Below are positions 55,977 through 63,768 of a stretch of 64,000 nucleotides of DNA, in pieces (the stretch's first letter is position 1; each line of letters opens with the position of its first letter). The stretch comes from Shewanella frigidimarina (GTDB lineage: Bacteria > Pseudomonadota > Gammaproteobacteria > Enterobacterales > Shewanellaceae): NCBI RefSeq assembly GCF_003797125.1, contig NZ_RKKE01000001.1, positions 1,054,001-1,118,000 on the forward strand. The letters are read 5' to 3'. The notes beneath the pieces are model-generated. The model saw only the letters and a program-made list of their open reading frames with translations. It was not told the DNA's origin and did no database searches. A program made the position numbers and the translations under genes.

Positions 55977-57722
55977 ATGAAATCACATATTGAATCTTTA
56001 CTTGAACAAACCATCGAATCCTTCAAACAGCAAGGAATTGTGCCAGCTGATTTTCAAGCTCGCATTCAGGTCGATCGCACTAAAGATAAAAGTCATGGTG
56101 ACTTAGCGACTAACCTTGCAATGATGCTGACCAAAGTAGCTAAAAAGAACCCGCGCGAATTAGCACAGCTAATTATTGATACCTTGCCAGCATCATCTTA
56201 TGTGGCCAAAGTAGAAATTGCCGGTCCGGGTTTTATTAACTTTTTCATTGATGACAATGCATTAGCTAATCAACTACAACAAGCGCTGACCAGTGACCAT
56301 TTAGGGGTGGCTTTACCGACTAAGCAAACCATCGTTGTCGACTATTCTTCGCCAAACTTAGCCAAAGAAATGCACGTAGGCCACTTACGCTCAACCATCA
56401 TTGGTGACAGCGTCGTGCGCGCACTCGAGTATTTAGGCCATAACGTCATTCGCCAAAACCACGTCGGCGACTGGGGCACTCAGTTTGGTATGCTACTGGC
56501 GTTAATGGAAGAGTTACGTGCAGCCAATGGCGAACAAGCCAAAATGGAACTGTCTGACTTAGAAAGTTTTTATCGTGCGGCTAAAGTACGTTTTGATGAG
56601 TCTACTGAATTTGCTACTCGTGCCCGTCAACTTGTCGTCGCATTACAATCAGGTGATGAATACTGCAATAAGCTATGGCGCGAATTTAACGACATCTCTT
56701 TAAGCCATTGTCATGATGTATATAAGCGTTTAGGCGTTAGCTTAACCCGTGCAGATGTTCACGGCGAAAGTGCCTACAATGCCGACTTAGCCCAAGTGGT
56801 TAAAGATTTAGATGCCCAATGCCTGTTAAGCGAAAGCAATGGCGCTAAAGTGGTATTCCAAGAAGCATTTCGTAATAAAGAAGGCGAGCCTTTACCGGTT
56901 ATTATTCAAAAAGCAGATGGTGGCTATTTATACGCAACATCAGATTTAGCGGCTATGCGTTACCGCTCAAACGTACTAAAAGCCGACCGCGCCATGTACT
57001 TTGTCGATTTACGCCAAGCCCTGCATTTCCAACAAGTGTTTAGCCTTGCAAAACTCGCTAAATTTGTTCGCCCTGAAATGTCGCTAGAGCACACAGGCTT
57101 TGGCACCATGAATGGTGAAGATGGTCGTCCATTTAAAACCCGTTCAGGCGGAGTGGTTAAATTAGTTGATTTGCTGGATGAAGCCGATGTTCGCGCACTT
57201 GAGCTGGTTCGCAGTAAAAACCCAGATATGGATGAAGCAACCCTCACTGAAATTGCTCGCGTAGTGGGTATCAGCTCAGTTAAGTATGCCGATCTGTCCA
57301 AGAACCGTACCAGTGATTATATTTTTAGTTTTGAGCAAATGCTTAGTTTTGAAGGTAATACTGCACCTTATCTACTATATGCCTACACCCGAGTAGCTGG
57401 TATTTTTAAACGTGCAACGGATATAGATCTTAGCCAAGCTAAGATTGTACTTGAGCATGAAAAAGAAAAAGACTTAGGTACTAAACTGGCGCAATTTGGT
57501 GAAGTGTTAACTCGCATGACAGACAAAGGCTTGCCGCATGTATTATGTGGTTACCTTTATGAACTAGCGAGTGAGTTTTCGAGTTTCTATGAAGCTTGCC
57601 CAGTGCTTGCTGCCGAAACTGAAGCGCAAAAGCAAAGCCGTTTATTGCTTGCACAATTAACCGCTAAAACCTTAAAAACGGGCTTGTCGCTGCTTGGCAT
57701 TGAAACCCTAGAGCGGATGTAA
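55977..57722 (+). CDS. argS: Arginyl-tRNA synthetase
   Basis: Charges tRNA-Arg. The 581-residue class I enzyme has the additional N-terminal domain (about 1-110), the HIGH-type motif HVGH in [21 protein letters not shown] (about 132-135) and the C-terminal DALR anticodon-binding domain ([18 protein letters not shown] onward). As is common for ArgRS, a canonical KMSKS is not evident. It ends 2 bases before ftsN, indicating co-transcription. Confidence 0.98.
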   Translation: MKSHIESLLEQTIESFKQQGIVPADFQARIQVDRTKDKSHGDLATNLAMMLTKVAKKNPRELAQLIIDTLPASSYVAKVEIAGPGFINFFIDDNALANQLQQALTSDHLGVALPTKQTIVVDYSSPNLAKEMHVGHLRSTIIGDSVVRALEYLGHNVIRQNHVGDWGTQFGMLLALMEELRAANGEQAKMELSDLESFYRAAKVRFDESTEFATRARQLVVALQSGDEYCNKLWREFNDISLSHCHDVYKRLGVSLTRADVHGESAYNADLAQVVKDLDAQCLLSESNGAKVVFQEAFRNKEGEPLPVIIQKADGGYLYATSDLAAMRYRSNVLKADRAMYFVDLRQALHFQQVFSLAKLAKFVRPEMSLEHTGFGTMNGEDGRPFKTRSGGVVKLVDLLDEADVRALELVRSKNPDMDEATLTEIARVVGISSVKYADLSKNRTSDYIFSFEQMLSFEGNTAPYLLYAYTRVAGIFKRATDIDLSQAKIVLEHEKEKDLGTKLAQFGEVLTRMTDKGLPHVLCGYLYELASEFSSFYEACPVLAAETEAQKQSRLLLAQLTAKTLKTGLSLLGIETLERM

Positions 57723-57724
57723 TC

Positions 57725-58324
57725 ATGAGTCGTGACTACGCAAATCGCAAACCTCGTGCGGGCGCTAAAGCCCGTGCGCCACAACGAAAAAAAGCACCTA
57801 AACGCTCTTTTCCTTACTTGGCTGTTTTTGTGATACTCACCTTAGTCATAGGTTTTGGTTATTTCTTATGGTCCATTAATGGCAGCTCCGACTCATCCGT
57901 CGTATCAGAGCCAGCTCAACAACCCAAAAAGAAAACGGTATCAACCGCGACTGTAGAAACACCAAAAAAAGTGATCAAGAAAGATCCTAATGCACTACCA
58001 CCTAAGCCACAGGAAGAATGGACTTATCTGGAAGAGCTTGAAAATAAGCAAGTTGAAATAGACTTGCCGCAAACTGGCGTAGTGTCTAGTGGCATTTATC
58101 AAATGCAATGTGGATCGTTTAGGCAAGAGTCGCAAGCAAATGAAATGAAGGCCAGAATTGCCTTCCAAGGTGCAGAGGCACAAGTGCGTCGCAGCGAAGG
58201 TACCAATGGCGTGTGGTATCGCGTGGTATTAGGACCTTATCCTAACAAGCGCGATGCTGAACATAATCGTCATAAGATGCAGAACGCAGGTTTAAATGGC
58301 TGCTTAATTTGGTTGTGGGAATAA
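57725..58324 (+). CDS. ftsN: Cell division protein FtsN
   Basis: FtsN triggers septal peptidoglycan synthesis. The 199-residue protein has a basic cytosolic start (YANRKPRAGAKARAPQRKKAPKR), a TM helix at about 30-49, a Lys/Pro-rich periplasmic linker, and a C-terminal SPOR domain at about 118-199 (YQMQCGSFRQESQANEMKARIAFQGAEAQVRR; WYRVVLGPYPNKRDAEHNRHKMQ), which binds denuded glycan. Shorter than the E. coli protein (319), mainly in the linker. Follows argS by 2 bases; a terminator follows. Confidence 0.95.
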   Translation: MSRDYANRKPRAGAKARAPQRKKAPKRSFPYLAVFVILTLVIGFGYFLWSINGSSDSSVVSEPAQQPKKKTVSTATVETPKKVIKKDPNALPPKPQEEWTYLEELENKQVEIDLPQTGVVSSGIYQMQCGSFRQESQANEMKARIAFQGAEAQVRRSEGTNGVWYRVVLGPYPNKRDAEHNRHKMQNAGLNGCLIWLWE

Positions 58325-58360
58325 CGCTGCTCGTCTGATATTGCTGTATAAATCACTTTA

Positions 58361-58387
58361 GCCCTGTTCTCTGTAACAGGGCTTTTT
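58361..58387 (+). terminator. Terminator after ftsN
   Basis: GCCCTGTT (58361-58368) and AACAGGGC (58375-58382) form a perfect 8-bp stem with a 6-base loop followed by TTTTT. It separates argS-ftsN from hslVU. Confidence 0.9.
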
Positions 58388-58398
58388 GTTATCCATCG

Positions 58399-58426
58399 CT
58401 TGATATCTGTCATTTTGTCCCCATAT
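58399..58426 (+). promoter_or_regulatory. Heat-shock (sigma-32/RpoH type) promoter of hslVU
   Basis: CTTGATA at 58399-58405 and CCCCATAT at 58419-58426, spaced by 13 bases, match the RpoH consensus (CTTGAAA, 13-17 bases, CCCCATnT) with one mismatch. It lies 68 bases upstream of the hslV start and just after the ftsN terminator. hslVU is heat-shock controlled in relatives. Confidence 0.8.
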
Positions 58427-58494
58427 CCATTTTATCAATCAACAATTGCATTCACCCTAATGACCCGTTGATGTATTAGTGAAGAGGATTTACC

Positions 58495-59019
58495 GTGACT
58501 ACTATCGTATCCGTACGCCGTAATAATCAAGTTGTCATCGCTGGTGATGGCCAAGTGTCTCTAGGCAATACCGTGATGAAAGGTAATGCACGTAAAGTGC
58601 GTCGCCTATACCACAATAAAGTATTAGCCGGTTTTGCTGGCGGTACTGCCGATGCATTTACTCTTTTTGAGCGTTTTGAAGCCAAGCTCGAAATGCATCA
58701 AGGCCATTTATTAAAATCTGCCGTAGAGCTTGCCAAAGATTGGCGTAGCGACAAAATGCTGCGTAAGCTCGAAGCTATGTTGGTTGTGGCTGATACTGAA
58801 TCATCATTAATTATTACCGGTAATGGCGACGTCGTTCAACCGGAATATGACTTAATTGCGATTGGTTCTGGCGGAAACTATGCTCATGCATCAGCCTTAG
58901 CATTACTGCAAAATACTGAGTTAAGCGCGGAAGAAATAGCAGAAAAATCACTGACGATTGCGGGCGATATTTGCGTATTCACCAACCAATTCAAAACTAT
59001 CGAAAAGTTAGACTACTAA
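58495..59019 (+). CDS. hslV: ATP-dependent protease subunit HslV (ClpQ)
   Basis: The proteasome-like peptidase of HslVU. The 174-residue protein starts [24 protein letters not shown]; after Met removal Thr-1 is the nucleophile. The start is GTG at 58495, following [37 protein letters not shown] is typical. Followed after 25 bases by hslU. Confidence 0.98.
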   Translation: MTTIVSVRRNNQVVIAGDGQVSLGNTVMKGNARKVRRLYHNKVLAGFAGGTADAFTLFERFEAKLEMHQGHLLKSAVELAKDWRSDKMLRKLEAMLVVADTESSLIITGNGDVVQPEYDLIAIGSGGNYAHASALALLQNTELSAEEIAEKSLTIAGDICVFTNQFKTIEKLDY

Positions 59020-59044
59020 TTCGAGCGTTAATAAAGGAACAGTT

Positions 59045-60370
59045 ATGTCTGAAATGACTCCACGTGAAATTGTTCACGAACTAGATGCACATATCATTGG
59101 CCAACAAAATGCCAAACGCTCAGTAGCCGTTGCATTGCGAAACCGCTGGCGCCGGATGCAACTTGAGCCAGAACTTCGCCATGAAGTGACTCCAAAAAAT
59201 ATTTTAATGATTGGCCCTACCGGCGTTGGTAAAACTGAAATCGCCCGTCGTTTAGCTAAATTGGCTAACGCCCCCTTTATCAAAGTTGAAGCGACCAAAT
59301 TTACCGAAGTAGGTTATGTCGGTAAAGAAGTGGAACAAATCATCCGTGATTTAACCGACTCAGCAGTGAAAATGACTCGCGAACAGCAAATGAAAAAATG
59401 CCGTCATCGCGCCGAAGAAATGGCCGAAGAACGTATTTTAGATGCGTTATTGCCTAAGCCAAAAGATGACTGGGATACCGACCAAAAAGATGACTCGACT
59501 ACCCGTCAGGTTTTCCGTAAAAAGCTGCGCGAAGGTCAATTAGACGACAAAGAAATTGAAATAGATGTTGCTGCGCCTCAAGTTGGTGTTGAAATCATGG
59601 CCCCTCCAGGCATGGAAGAAATGACCAATCAGTTACAAGGCTTATTTCAAAACCTTGGCCAAAGCACCTCTAAACGTAAAAAGCTTAAAATTAAAGATGC
59701 TTACAAGCAGTTGGTTGAAGATGAAGCGGCAAAACTAGTCAATCAAGAAGACTTAAAAGAACAAGCCATCGAGCTGGTTGAGCAAAATGGTATTGTGTTT
59801 TTAGACGAAATCGACAAAATTTGTAAACGCGGTGAAAGCTCAGGTCCCGATGTATCTCGTGAAGGTGTGCAACGTGACTTACTGCCATTAGTCGAAGGCT
59901 GCACAGTTTCCACTAAACACGGCATGGTTAAAACTGATCACATTTTGTTTATTGCTTCTGGTGCATTCCAGATGTCTAAACCGTCTGATCTAATTCCAGA
60001 GCTTCAAGGCCGTTTACCTATTCGTGTTGAATTAGACGCCCTTACCGCAGCTGATTTTAAACGTATTCTAACAGAGCCATTTGCCTCACTTACTGAGCAA
60101 CATGTCGCCCTAATGAACACCGAAGGCGTCACCATCGAATTTACAGAGTCAGGTATTGAACGCATTGCAGAAGCGGCATGGCAAGTGAATGAGCGCACCG
60201 AAAACATTGGTGCACGTCGTTTACATACCGTGATGGAAAAATTGATGGAAGAGATTTCATACGATGCTTCTGAAAAGTCAGGTTCTAAATTTGTCATTGA
60301 CGCTGAATATGTCAATGATCACCTTGATACCTTGGTACAAGATGAAGATTTAAGCCGCTTTATTTTATAA
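59045..60370 (+). CDS. hslU: ATP-dependent protease ATPase subunit HslU (ClpY)
   Basis: The AAA+ unfoldase that feeds HslV. The 441-residue protein has Walker [14 protein letters not shown] (about 57-69), Walker [12 protein letters not shown] (about 248-258), the intermediate I-domain between them, sensor motif [11 protein letters not shown] and the C-terminal docking end [15 protein letters not shown] precedes the ATG. Same transcript as hslV. Confidence 0.98.
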   Translation: MSEMTPREIVHELDAHIIGQQNAKRSVAVALRNRWRRMQLEPELRHEVTPKNILMIGPTGVGKTEIARRLAKLANAPFIKVEATKFTEVGYVGKEVEQIIRDLTDSAVKMTREQQMKKCRHRAEEMAEERILDALLPKPKDDWDTDQKDDSTTRQVFRKKLREGQLDDKEIEIDVAAPQVGVEIMAPPGMEEMTNQLQGLFQNLGQSTSKRKKLKIKDAYKQLVEDEAAKLVNQEDLKEQAIELVEQNGIVFLDEIDKICKRGESSGPDVSREGVQRDLLPLVEGCTVSTKHGMVKTDHILFIASGAFQMSKPSDLIPELQGRLPIRVELDALTAADFKRILTEPFASLTEQHVALMNTEGVTIEFTESGIERIAEAAWQVNERTENIGARRLHTVMEKLMEEISYDASEKSGSKFVIDAEYVNDHLDTLVQDEDLSRFIL

Positions 60371-60390
60371 CCATTATTTGAATCAAGCGC

Positions 60391-60419
60391 CCTCCCATTT
60401 GATTATTATTGATGGGAGG
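60391..60419 (+). terminator. Hairpin after hslU, possible terminator
   Basis: CCTCCCAT (60391-60398) and ATGGGAGG (60412-60419) form a perfect 8-bp stem with a 13-base loop, 21 bases after the hslU stop. There is no T run immediately after (the first T-rich stretch is about 9 bases later), so termination may be partial or the hairpin may protect the mRNA end. Confidence 0.5.
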
Positions 60420-60545
60420 TCTCGTGACTTTTTGGTTTATGAATAAACATCACGAATGCAGGTTACAACAATAGGATTAACAGCAAAATCGCGTATGATG
60501 ATAATCTGCGATTTAGCGTTAATCCTTTTTTTTATAGGTATTCCC

Positions 60546-60932
60546 ATGACCCAATCAACGCCTACCGTCACCGGCATTAAACTTAAACGCCAATCTAAGT
60601 TACTCGAAGTGACATTTGATAATGACCAAACTTACAACATCAGTTGTGAAATGCTCCGAGTCTTCTCACCCTCGGCTGAAGTACAACGTCATGGCGACCC
60701 AATATTGGTTACCCATAAGAAAGCCGTAAACATTAAAGCGCTCGAACCTGTTGGTCATTATGCGGTAAAAATCACCTTTGATGATGGTCATGATACCGGC
60801 TTGTATTCTTGGCAGGTGCTACATAACTTGTGCAGTAATCAAACTGAATTATGGCAACAGTATTTAGCCAGATTGCGTGCAGAGAAAGGCTCACGAGAAC
60901 CACTGATTTCGATGAATATTAAGTATTCATGA
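60546..60932 (+). CDS. DUF971 domain protein
   Basis: A 128-residue cytosolic protein of the DUF971 family, a fold also found at the N-terminus of gamma-butyrobetaine hydroxylases. VTGIKLKRQSKLLEVTFDNDQTYNISCEMLRVFSPSAEVQRHG and YAVKITFDDGHDTGLYSWQVLHNL are diagnostic. ATG 60546 follows AGGT; the longer frame from 60456 has no ribosome site. It is commonly next to hslVU in gammaproteobacteria. Function unknown. The stop codon lies in the edge of a near-palindrome (60912-60930). Confidence 0.9.
   Translation: MTQSTPTVTGIKLKRQSKLLEVTFDNDQTYNISCEMLRVFSPSAEVQRHGDPILVTHKKAVNIKALEPVGHYAVKITFDDGHDTGLYSWQVLHNLCSNQTELWQQYLARLRAEKGSREPLISMNIKYS
60912..60930. repeat. Near-palindrome, copy 1, at the end of the DUF971 gene
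   Basis: ATGAATATTAAGTATTCAT; 18 of 19 bases match a second copy at 61348-61366, and the preceding CG is shared too. The gene's TGA stop begins at its last base. Confidence 0.7.
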
Positions 60933-61059
60933 TTACGGTACGTTTTAACGATAGTCGTTAATTTCAATACTATATTTGCATAACTTTACTCATCGCGATC
61001 AGCAATTGACATTCAAACGATTATGCTTAGTTATAGTCTTCACTCGTACCGAGGTGTGT

Positions 61060-61281
61060 ATGAAACAGTCAATTCAATTTCCTGTCATTAAAGTGTTATT
61101 GGTCGGATTCGCTATTATCAGTTTGAGTGCTTGTGCCCCACGTGCTCATCATGGACACGCAAAAGCGCCTACTAATAAAAAGACAGTAACTAAAGTGGTC
61201 GTTGTTAAACCCGCGGCATATCGCGTCGTTAATGTTAATAACGTTCATCAAAAGGATGTTGTCATCATTCGCAAACGTTAA
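61060..61281 (+). CDS. Very small lipoprotein
   Basis: A 73-residue protein from ATG 61060, behind GAGGTG; the open frame upstream to 60976 has no ribosome site. IKVLLVGFAIISLSAC is a lipoprotein signal with lipobox LSAC. The mature 49 residues are basic and His/Lys/Val-rich (PRAHHGHAKAPTNKKTVTKVVVVKP) with no recognised domain. A strong terminator follows. Function unknown. Confidence 0.75.
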   Translation: MKQSIQFPVIKVLLVGFAIISLSACAPRAHHGHAKAPTNKKTVTKVVVVKPAAYRVVNVNNVHQKDVVIIRKR

Positions 61282-61294
61282 ATGACTCTACTAC

Positions 61295-61322
61295 AAATGC
61301 CAGCGATTTTGCTGGCATTTTT
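61295..61322 (+). terminator. Terminator after the small lipoprotein gene
   Basis: AAATGCCAGC (61295-61304) and GCTGGCATTT (61311-61320) form a perfect 10-bp stem with a 6-base loop followed by T. The core ATGCCAGC/GCTGGCAT is the same as in the acnB terminator at 63715-63744. Confidence 0.9.
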
Positions 61323-61347
61323 GAATGATGGGTATAGTTAATTATCG

Positions 61348-61366
61348 ATGAATATTAAATATTCAT
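61348..61366. repeat. Palindrome, copy 2, before the repeat island
   Basis: ATGAATATT-A-AATATTCAT is a perfect 9-bp inverted repeat around one base, nearly identical to 60912-60930. Confidence 0.7.
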
Positions 61367-61378
61367 TCTTTTTAACAA

Positions 61379-61907
61379 TGGCCTGCGGCCACTAACGTCG
61401 TGGCGCTTCGCCCACACCAGACTAAGTGCCAAAGTTGCACTTCTGGCAATAAATCTCATTAACCTCGTCATCCCGGCAATGCTTTTGAGCCGGGATCCAG
61501 GTGTTTCTTTATGCTTAATGCTTATGATGACATACGGCCACTAAGGTCGTAGCGCCTCGCCCACGCCGGATTTTTCAAACTTCGTTTGAATTAAGATCGC
61601 AAGGTTCCACCCTGCACCGGCCAAAAGGGGATCAACAGCAATCCCCTCTTGAATCACCCCTGCCGTTCCGGCAACATTTTCGCTATTTAACCAAACAACA
61701 GCAGCGAAAAAATTGCGACGGAAATAGATCCAGCTTTTGACTTCATTTTCGTGTTCTTCGGCCTTATTCGAAAATGCTAACGCTTCCGATGGTACATCCT
61801 GTACCGCGAAAGCTAGCCTGACGTCCTGTCAGGCTCACGCTATTTTCTTCAACGGCCTCAAGTTCAGAGTTGAATCAGCACTTTTAAAGTCAGTATAACT
61901 AACTCAT
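61379..61907 (-). repeat. Dispersed repeat element, left inverted copy
   Basis: The reverse complement of this segment aligns with 63259-63572 from end to end, apart from insertions. The outer end motif (CGGCCACTAACGTCGTGGCG, continuing to CCCACACC) is at 61386-61418, and a second diverged copy lies at 61535-61567, so the outer end is duplicated with about 115 bases between. Read on the minus strand it carries hairpins at 61815-61835 (AGCCTGAC/GTCAGGCT), 61791-61805 (GGTACA/TGTACC) and 61623-61650 (AAAAGGGGAT/ATCCCCTCTT). A separate hairpin ATCCCGGC/GCCGGGAT is at 61470-61496. No protein is encoded. Confidence 0.8.
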
Positions 61908-62179
61908 TTTTTCCCATTGCGAGTTAACAAGGTATATCAGAGCCAAGACAATAATCGATCAATAAAAAAGATGATGCACTATAAAAGTCACCTTAAAGGT
62001 GTAGTCAGAACAAGCAATTAGCCGAAAGATTGTACAAAACACCACTATCACCAAAAAGCAAATTCCTATAGCATCTACGTTAGATAAATAGTTACCGATT
62101 AATATAGATGTGGCATAGGCCAAATCCAACAAGCGATTTACACCTTGCAAACAGCGCAACGCATAAAGACTAAAACGTT
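61908..62179. other. Spacer between the left repeat and the orphan gene
   Basis: About 270 bases without a supported gene. A 66-codon frame on the minus strand (62159-61959, with one hydrophobic segment) is open, but has no ribosome site and no recognisable family, so I do not annotate it as a gene. Confidence 0.4.
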
Positions 62180-62186
62180 ATGAGTT
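62177..62186 (+). repeat. 10-bp terminal inverted repeat, left, covering the orphan gene start
   Basis: GTTATGAGTT contains the ATG start codon of the orphan gene; its exact inverted copy AACTCATAAC is at 63063-63072, one base after the stop codon. Confidence 0.65.
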
Positions 62187-63061
62187 CTTCAGGTAAGGAG
62201 TTTAATTTGGAAAGGGGAATTATCGCTTCACCAGGAATAATTAATAGGCTGCAGCAGGGCTTTCAGATGCAGCGAAGCTTAACGATTGAAGAGCTTCAAT
62301 ATTATATACTGTACTGGGATAAAATAGTGATTCCTGGTAACAATCTTGTATATATAGGTTTGCCAGAAGAAGATCTTCTATTACAAGCGGGCGCAATTGA
62401 GCGACCAAGAGTTGGGTTTCAGGGATCATTCCAAGGCGATCAAGTTACTGATGCTATTATGTCCTGCCAAAGTCTTGTTGCAAAAGAACTTGTTAAAGAC
62501 AAATCTGTTGACTGGGTTATACATCAATTTGGAGGTGATAGTTTATTTCCAGATGGCTTCAACCAGCGACGGAATGTAATCAGAGTTGATTTGTCTGGTG
62601 TTTTGCCAGTCCCAGCGGAAAATATAAATATATATGAAATTCTTGAATTCAAAAATCGCAGGAAAGATGAATTAAAGCAACTTCACGCGTACCTTGATTC
62701 AGTTTATGAATTGGTTTTGTCTGCTCCGGATCAAGAGTTGGCACACAGAAAAGCCATATCAGATCTAAGCAATGCTATAAATGATTTGGATACCGTGTTC
62801 AAAGAGCGCTTTGAGAATACTAAGAAGTATGACATTACTGCAGAGCTCAATTTAAATGGTAAAGATATATCTGTTGGTGCTGCGTCAGGAGCAATAATTG
62901 ACTTCTTTGCAACAGGAATGACAATTCCAATTGCGACAGTAGCTGGAGCAATATTGTCGACATTAAAGGTTAGCGCTAAAGCAGCAAATACTTTTCAGCC
63001 AGCTTCTCATAATACTAAATTGGCGTTCTTATCTAAGGCTAAGAGCGAAGGTCTTTTATAA
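62180..63061 (+). CDS. Orphan accessory protein of unknown family
   Basis: A 293-residue protein I do not recognise. Visible features: N-terminal ERGIIASPGIINRLQQG, then ELQYYILYWDKIVIPGNNLVYIGLPEEDLLLQAGAIERPRV; a charged, helical middle (about 150-235); and a C-terminal Gly/Ala-rich hydrophobic part (ISVGAASGAIIDFFATGMTIPIATVAGAILSTL, about 236-268) that could be membrane-associated. The layout loosely recalls uncharacterised DUF6236-like proteins, unverified. ATG 62180 has no ribosome site; an in-frame TTG at 62207, six bases after AAGGAG, is a strong alternative and would start the protein at ERGII. Codon use (ATA, AGA, AGG) differs from neighbours, suggesting transfer. It sits alone inside an inverted-repeat island. 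Confidence 0.65.
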   Translation: MSSSGKEFNLERGIIASPGIINRLQQGFQMQRSLTIEELQYYILYWDKIVIPGNNLVYIGLPEEDLLLQAGAIERPRVGFQGSFQGDQVTDAIMSCQSLVAKELVKDKSVDWVIHQFGGDSLFPDGFNQRRNVIRVDLSGVLPVPAENINIYEILEFKNRRKDELKQLHAYLDSVYELVLSAPDQELAHRKAISDLSNAINDLDTVFKERFENTKKYDITAELNLNGKDISVGAASGAIIDFFATGMTIPIATVAGAILSTLKVSAKAANTFQPASHNTKLAFLSKAKSEGLL

Positions 63062-63062
63062 T

Positions 63063-63072
63063 AACTCATAAC
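63063..63072 (-). repeat. 10-bp terminal inverted repeat, right
   Basis: AACTCATAAC, inverted copy of 62177-62186, followed by AAGGCGC. The form CATAACAAGGCGC resembles the first arm of an integron attC site, but the matching second arm is not present downstream. Confidence 0.6.
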
Positions 63073-63258
63073 AAGGCGCAAGCTACGGGAAAGACTACAT
63101 CAAATTTCGCAAAGAACGGGGTTAACACTCAAAGAGAGATCGTGGCTATATATGACACCAGAAAACACATTGAGGGTTTTAGAAATTTAGTGGGTCATGG
63201 TAAATTTTTATAAAAACAAGTTCAAATACTTGTCCCTTAAACGTATTTCTGTCCATAA
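63073..63258. other. Spacer after the orphan gene, with first copy of a direct repeat
   Basis: No supported gene. At 63184-63216 is AATTTAGTGGGTCATGGTAA and following T/A-rich bases, matched in the same direction by 63620-63653 beyond the right repeat copy. Confidence 0.5.
63184..63216 (+). repeat. Direct repeat copy 1 flanking the right element
   Basis: About 29 of 33 bases match 63620-63653, allowing one gap. The two copies bracket the right copy of the dispersed repeat. Confidence 0.6.
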
Positions 63259-63572
63259 ATGAGTTAGATTCCTTGATTGAAAAAGCCTAAATTCAACTCT
63301 GAACTTGAGGCCGTTGAAGAAAATAGCGTGAGCTGGCCATGGATGGCCCGCTAGCTTTCGAGGGGAAGGGACGCCCCATCGTAAGCGTTAGCATTTTCGA
63401 ATAAGGCTGAAGAACACCAACACGAAGTTAAAAGCTGGATCAATCCCCATGGCGACCTTTTCGCTGTTTGAAAATGTTGCGGGGCGGCTGGGAGTTCCAA
63501 GAGGGAACAGCCGTTGGTTTCCTCTTGGTCTGGTGTGGGTGAAGCGCCACGACGTTAGTGGCCTCAGGCCAT
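63259..63572 (+). repeat. Dispersed repeat element, right copy
   Basis: Aligns with the reverse complement of 61379-61907. Near-identical blocks are ATTCAACTCTGAACTTGAGG (63291-63310), GCGTTAGCATTTTCGAATAA (63386-63405) and the end motif at 63532-63563. Hairpins occur at the same places as in the left copy: 63331-63352, 63362-63377 and 63497-63528. No coding content. Confidence 0.8.
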
Positions 63573-63619
63573 AAGAACATAGATATGGCTAATTTTCGCA
63601 TTGGTTTTAGCCGTTGATT

Positions 63620-63653
63620 AATTTAGTGGGATCAGGGTAAATCTTTATAAAAA
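63620..63653 (+). repeat. Direct repeat copy 2 flanking the right element
   Basis: AATTTAGTGGGATCAGGGTA and the following T/A-rich bases match 63184-63216 in the same orientation. Confidence 0.6.
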
Positions 63654-63714
63654 GATAGGTTGAAACTCATTTTTATCCTGAAATAAGTTACAAGTTAAAC
63701 AATATAACACCAAT

Positions 63715-63744
63715 AAAAATGCCAGCATTTCTGCTGGCATTTTT
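63715..63744 (-). terminator. Terminator of acnB, bidirectional
   Basis: AAAAATGCCAGCA (63715-63727) and TGCTGGCATTTTT (63732-63744) form a perfect 13-bp stem with a 4-base loop. A/T tracts on both sides allow it to work in both directions; it lies 25 bases after the acnB stop. Confidence 0.9.
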
Positions 63745-63768
63745 GATCAATTGTTAACTCGTTTAAGC

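Noticed and set aside
61959..62159. 66-codon minus-strand frame with a hydrophobic segment in the island spacer
   Set aside because: No ribosome site, no family resemblance, and the surrounding spacer is AT-rich; open frame may be chance.
62125..62184. Complete attC site upstream of the orphan gene
   Set aside because: Although CCAACAAGCG and CGTTATGAG resemble attC arms, they are not complementary to each other and no attC-like stem forms between them.
61379..63572. Composite transposon with insertion-sequence ends
   Set aside because: The inverted copies are non-coding, of unequal length, and no transposase or clear target-site duplication is present.
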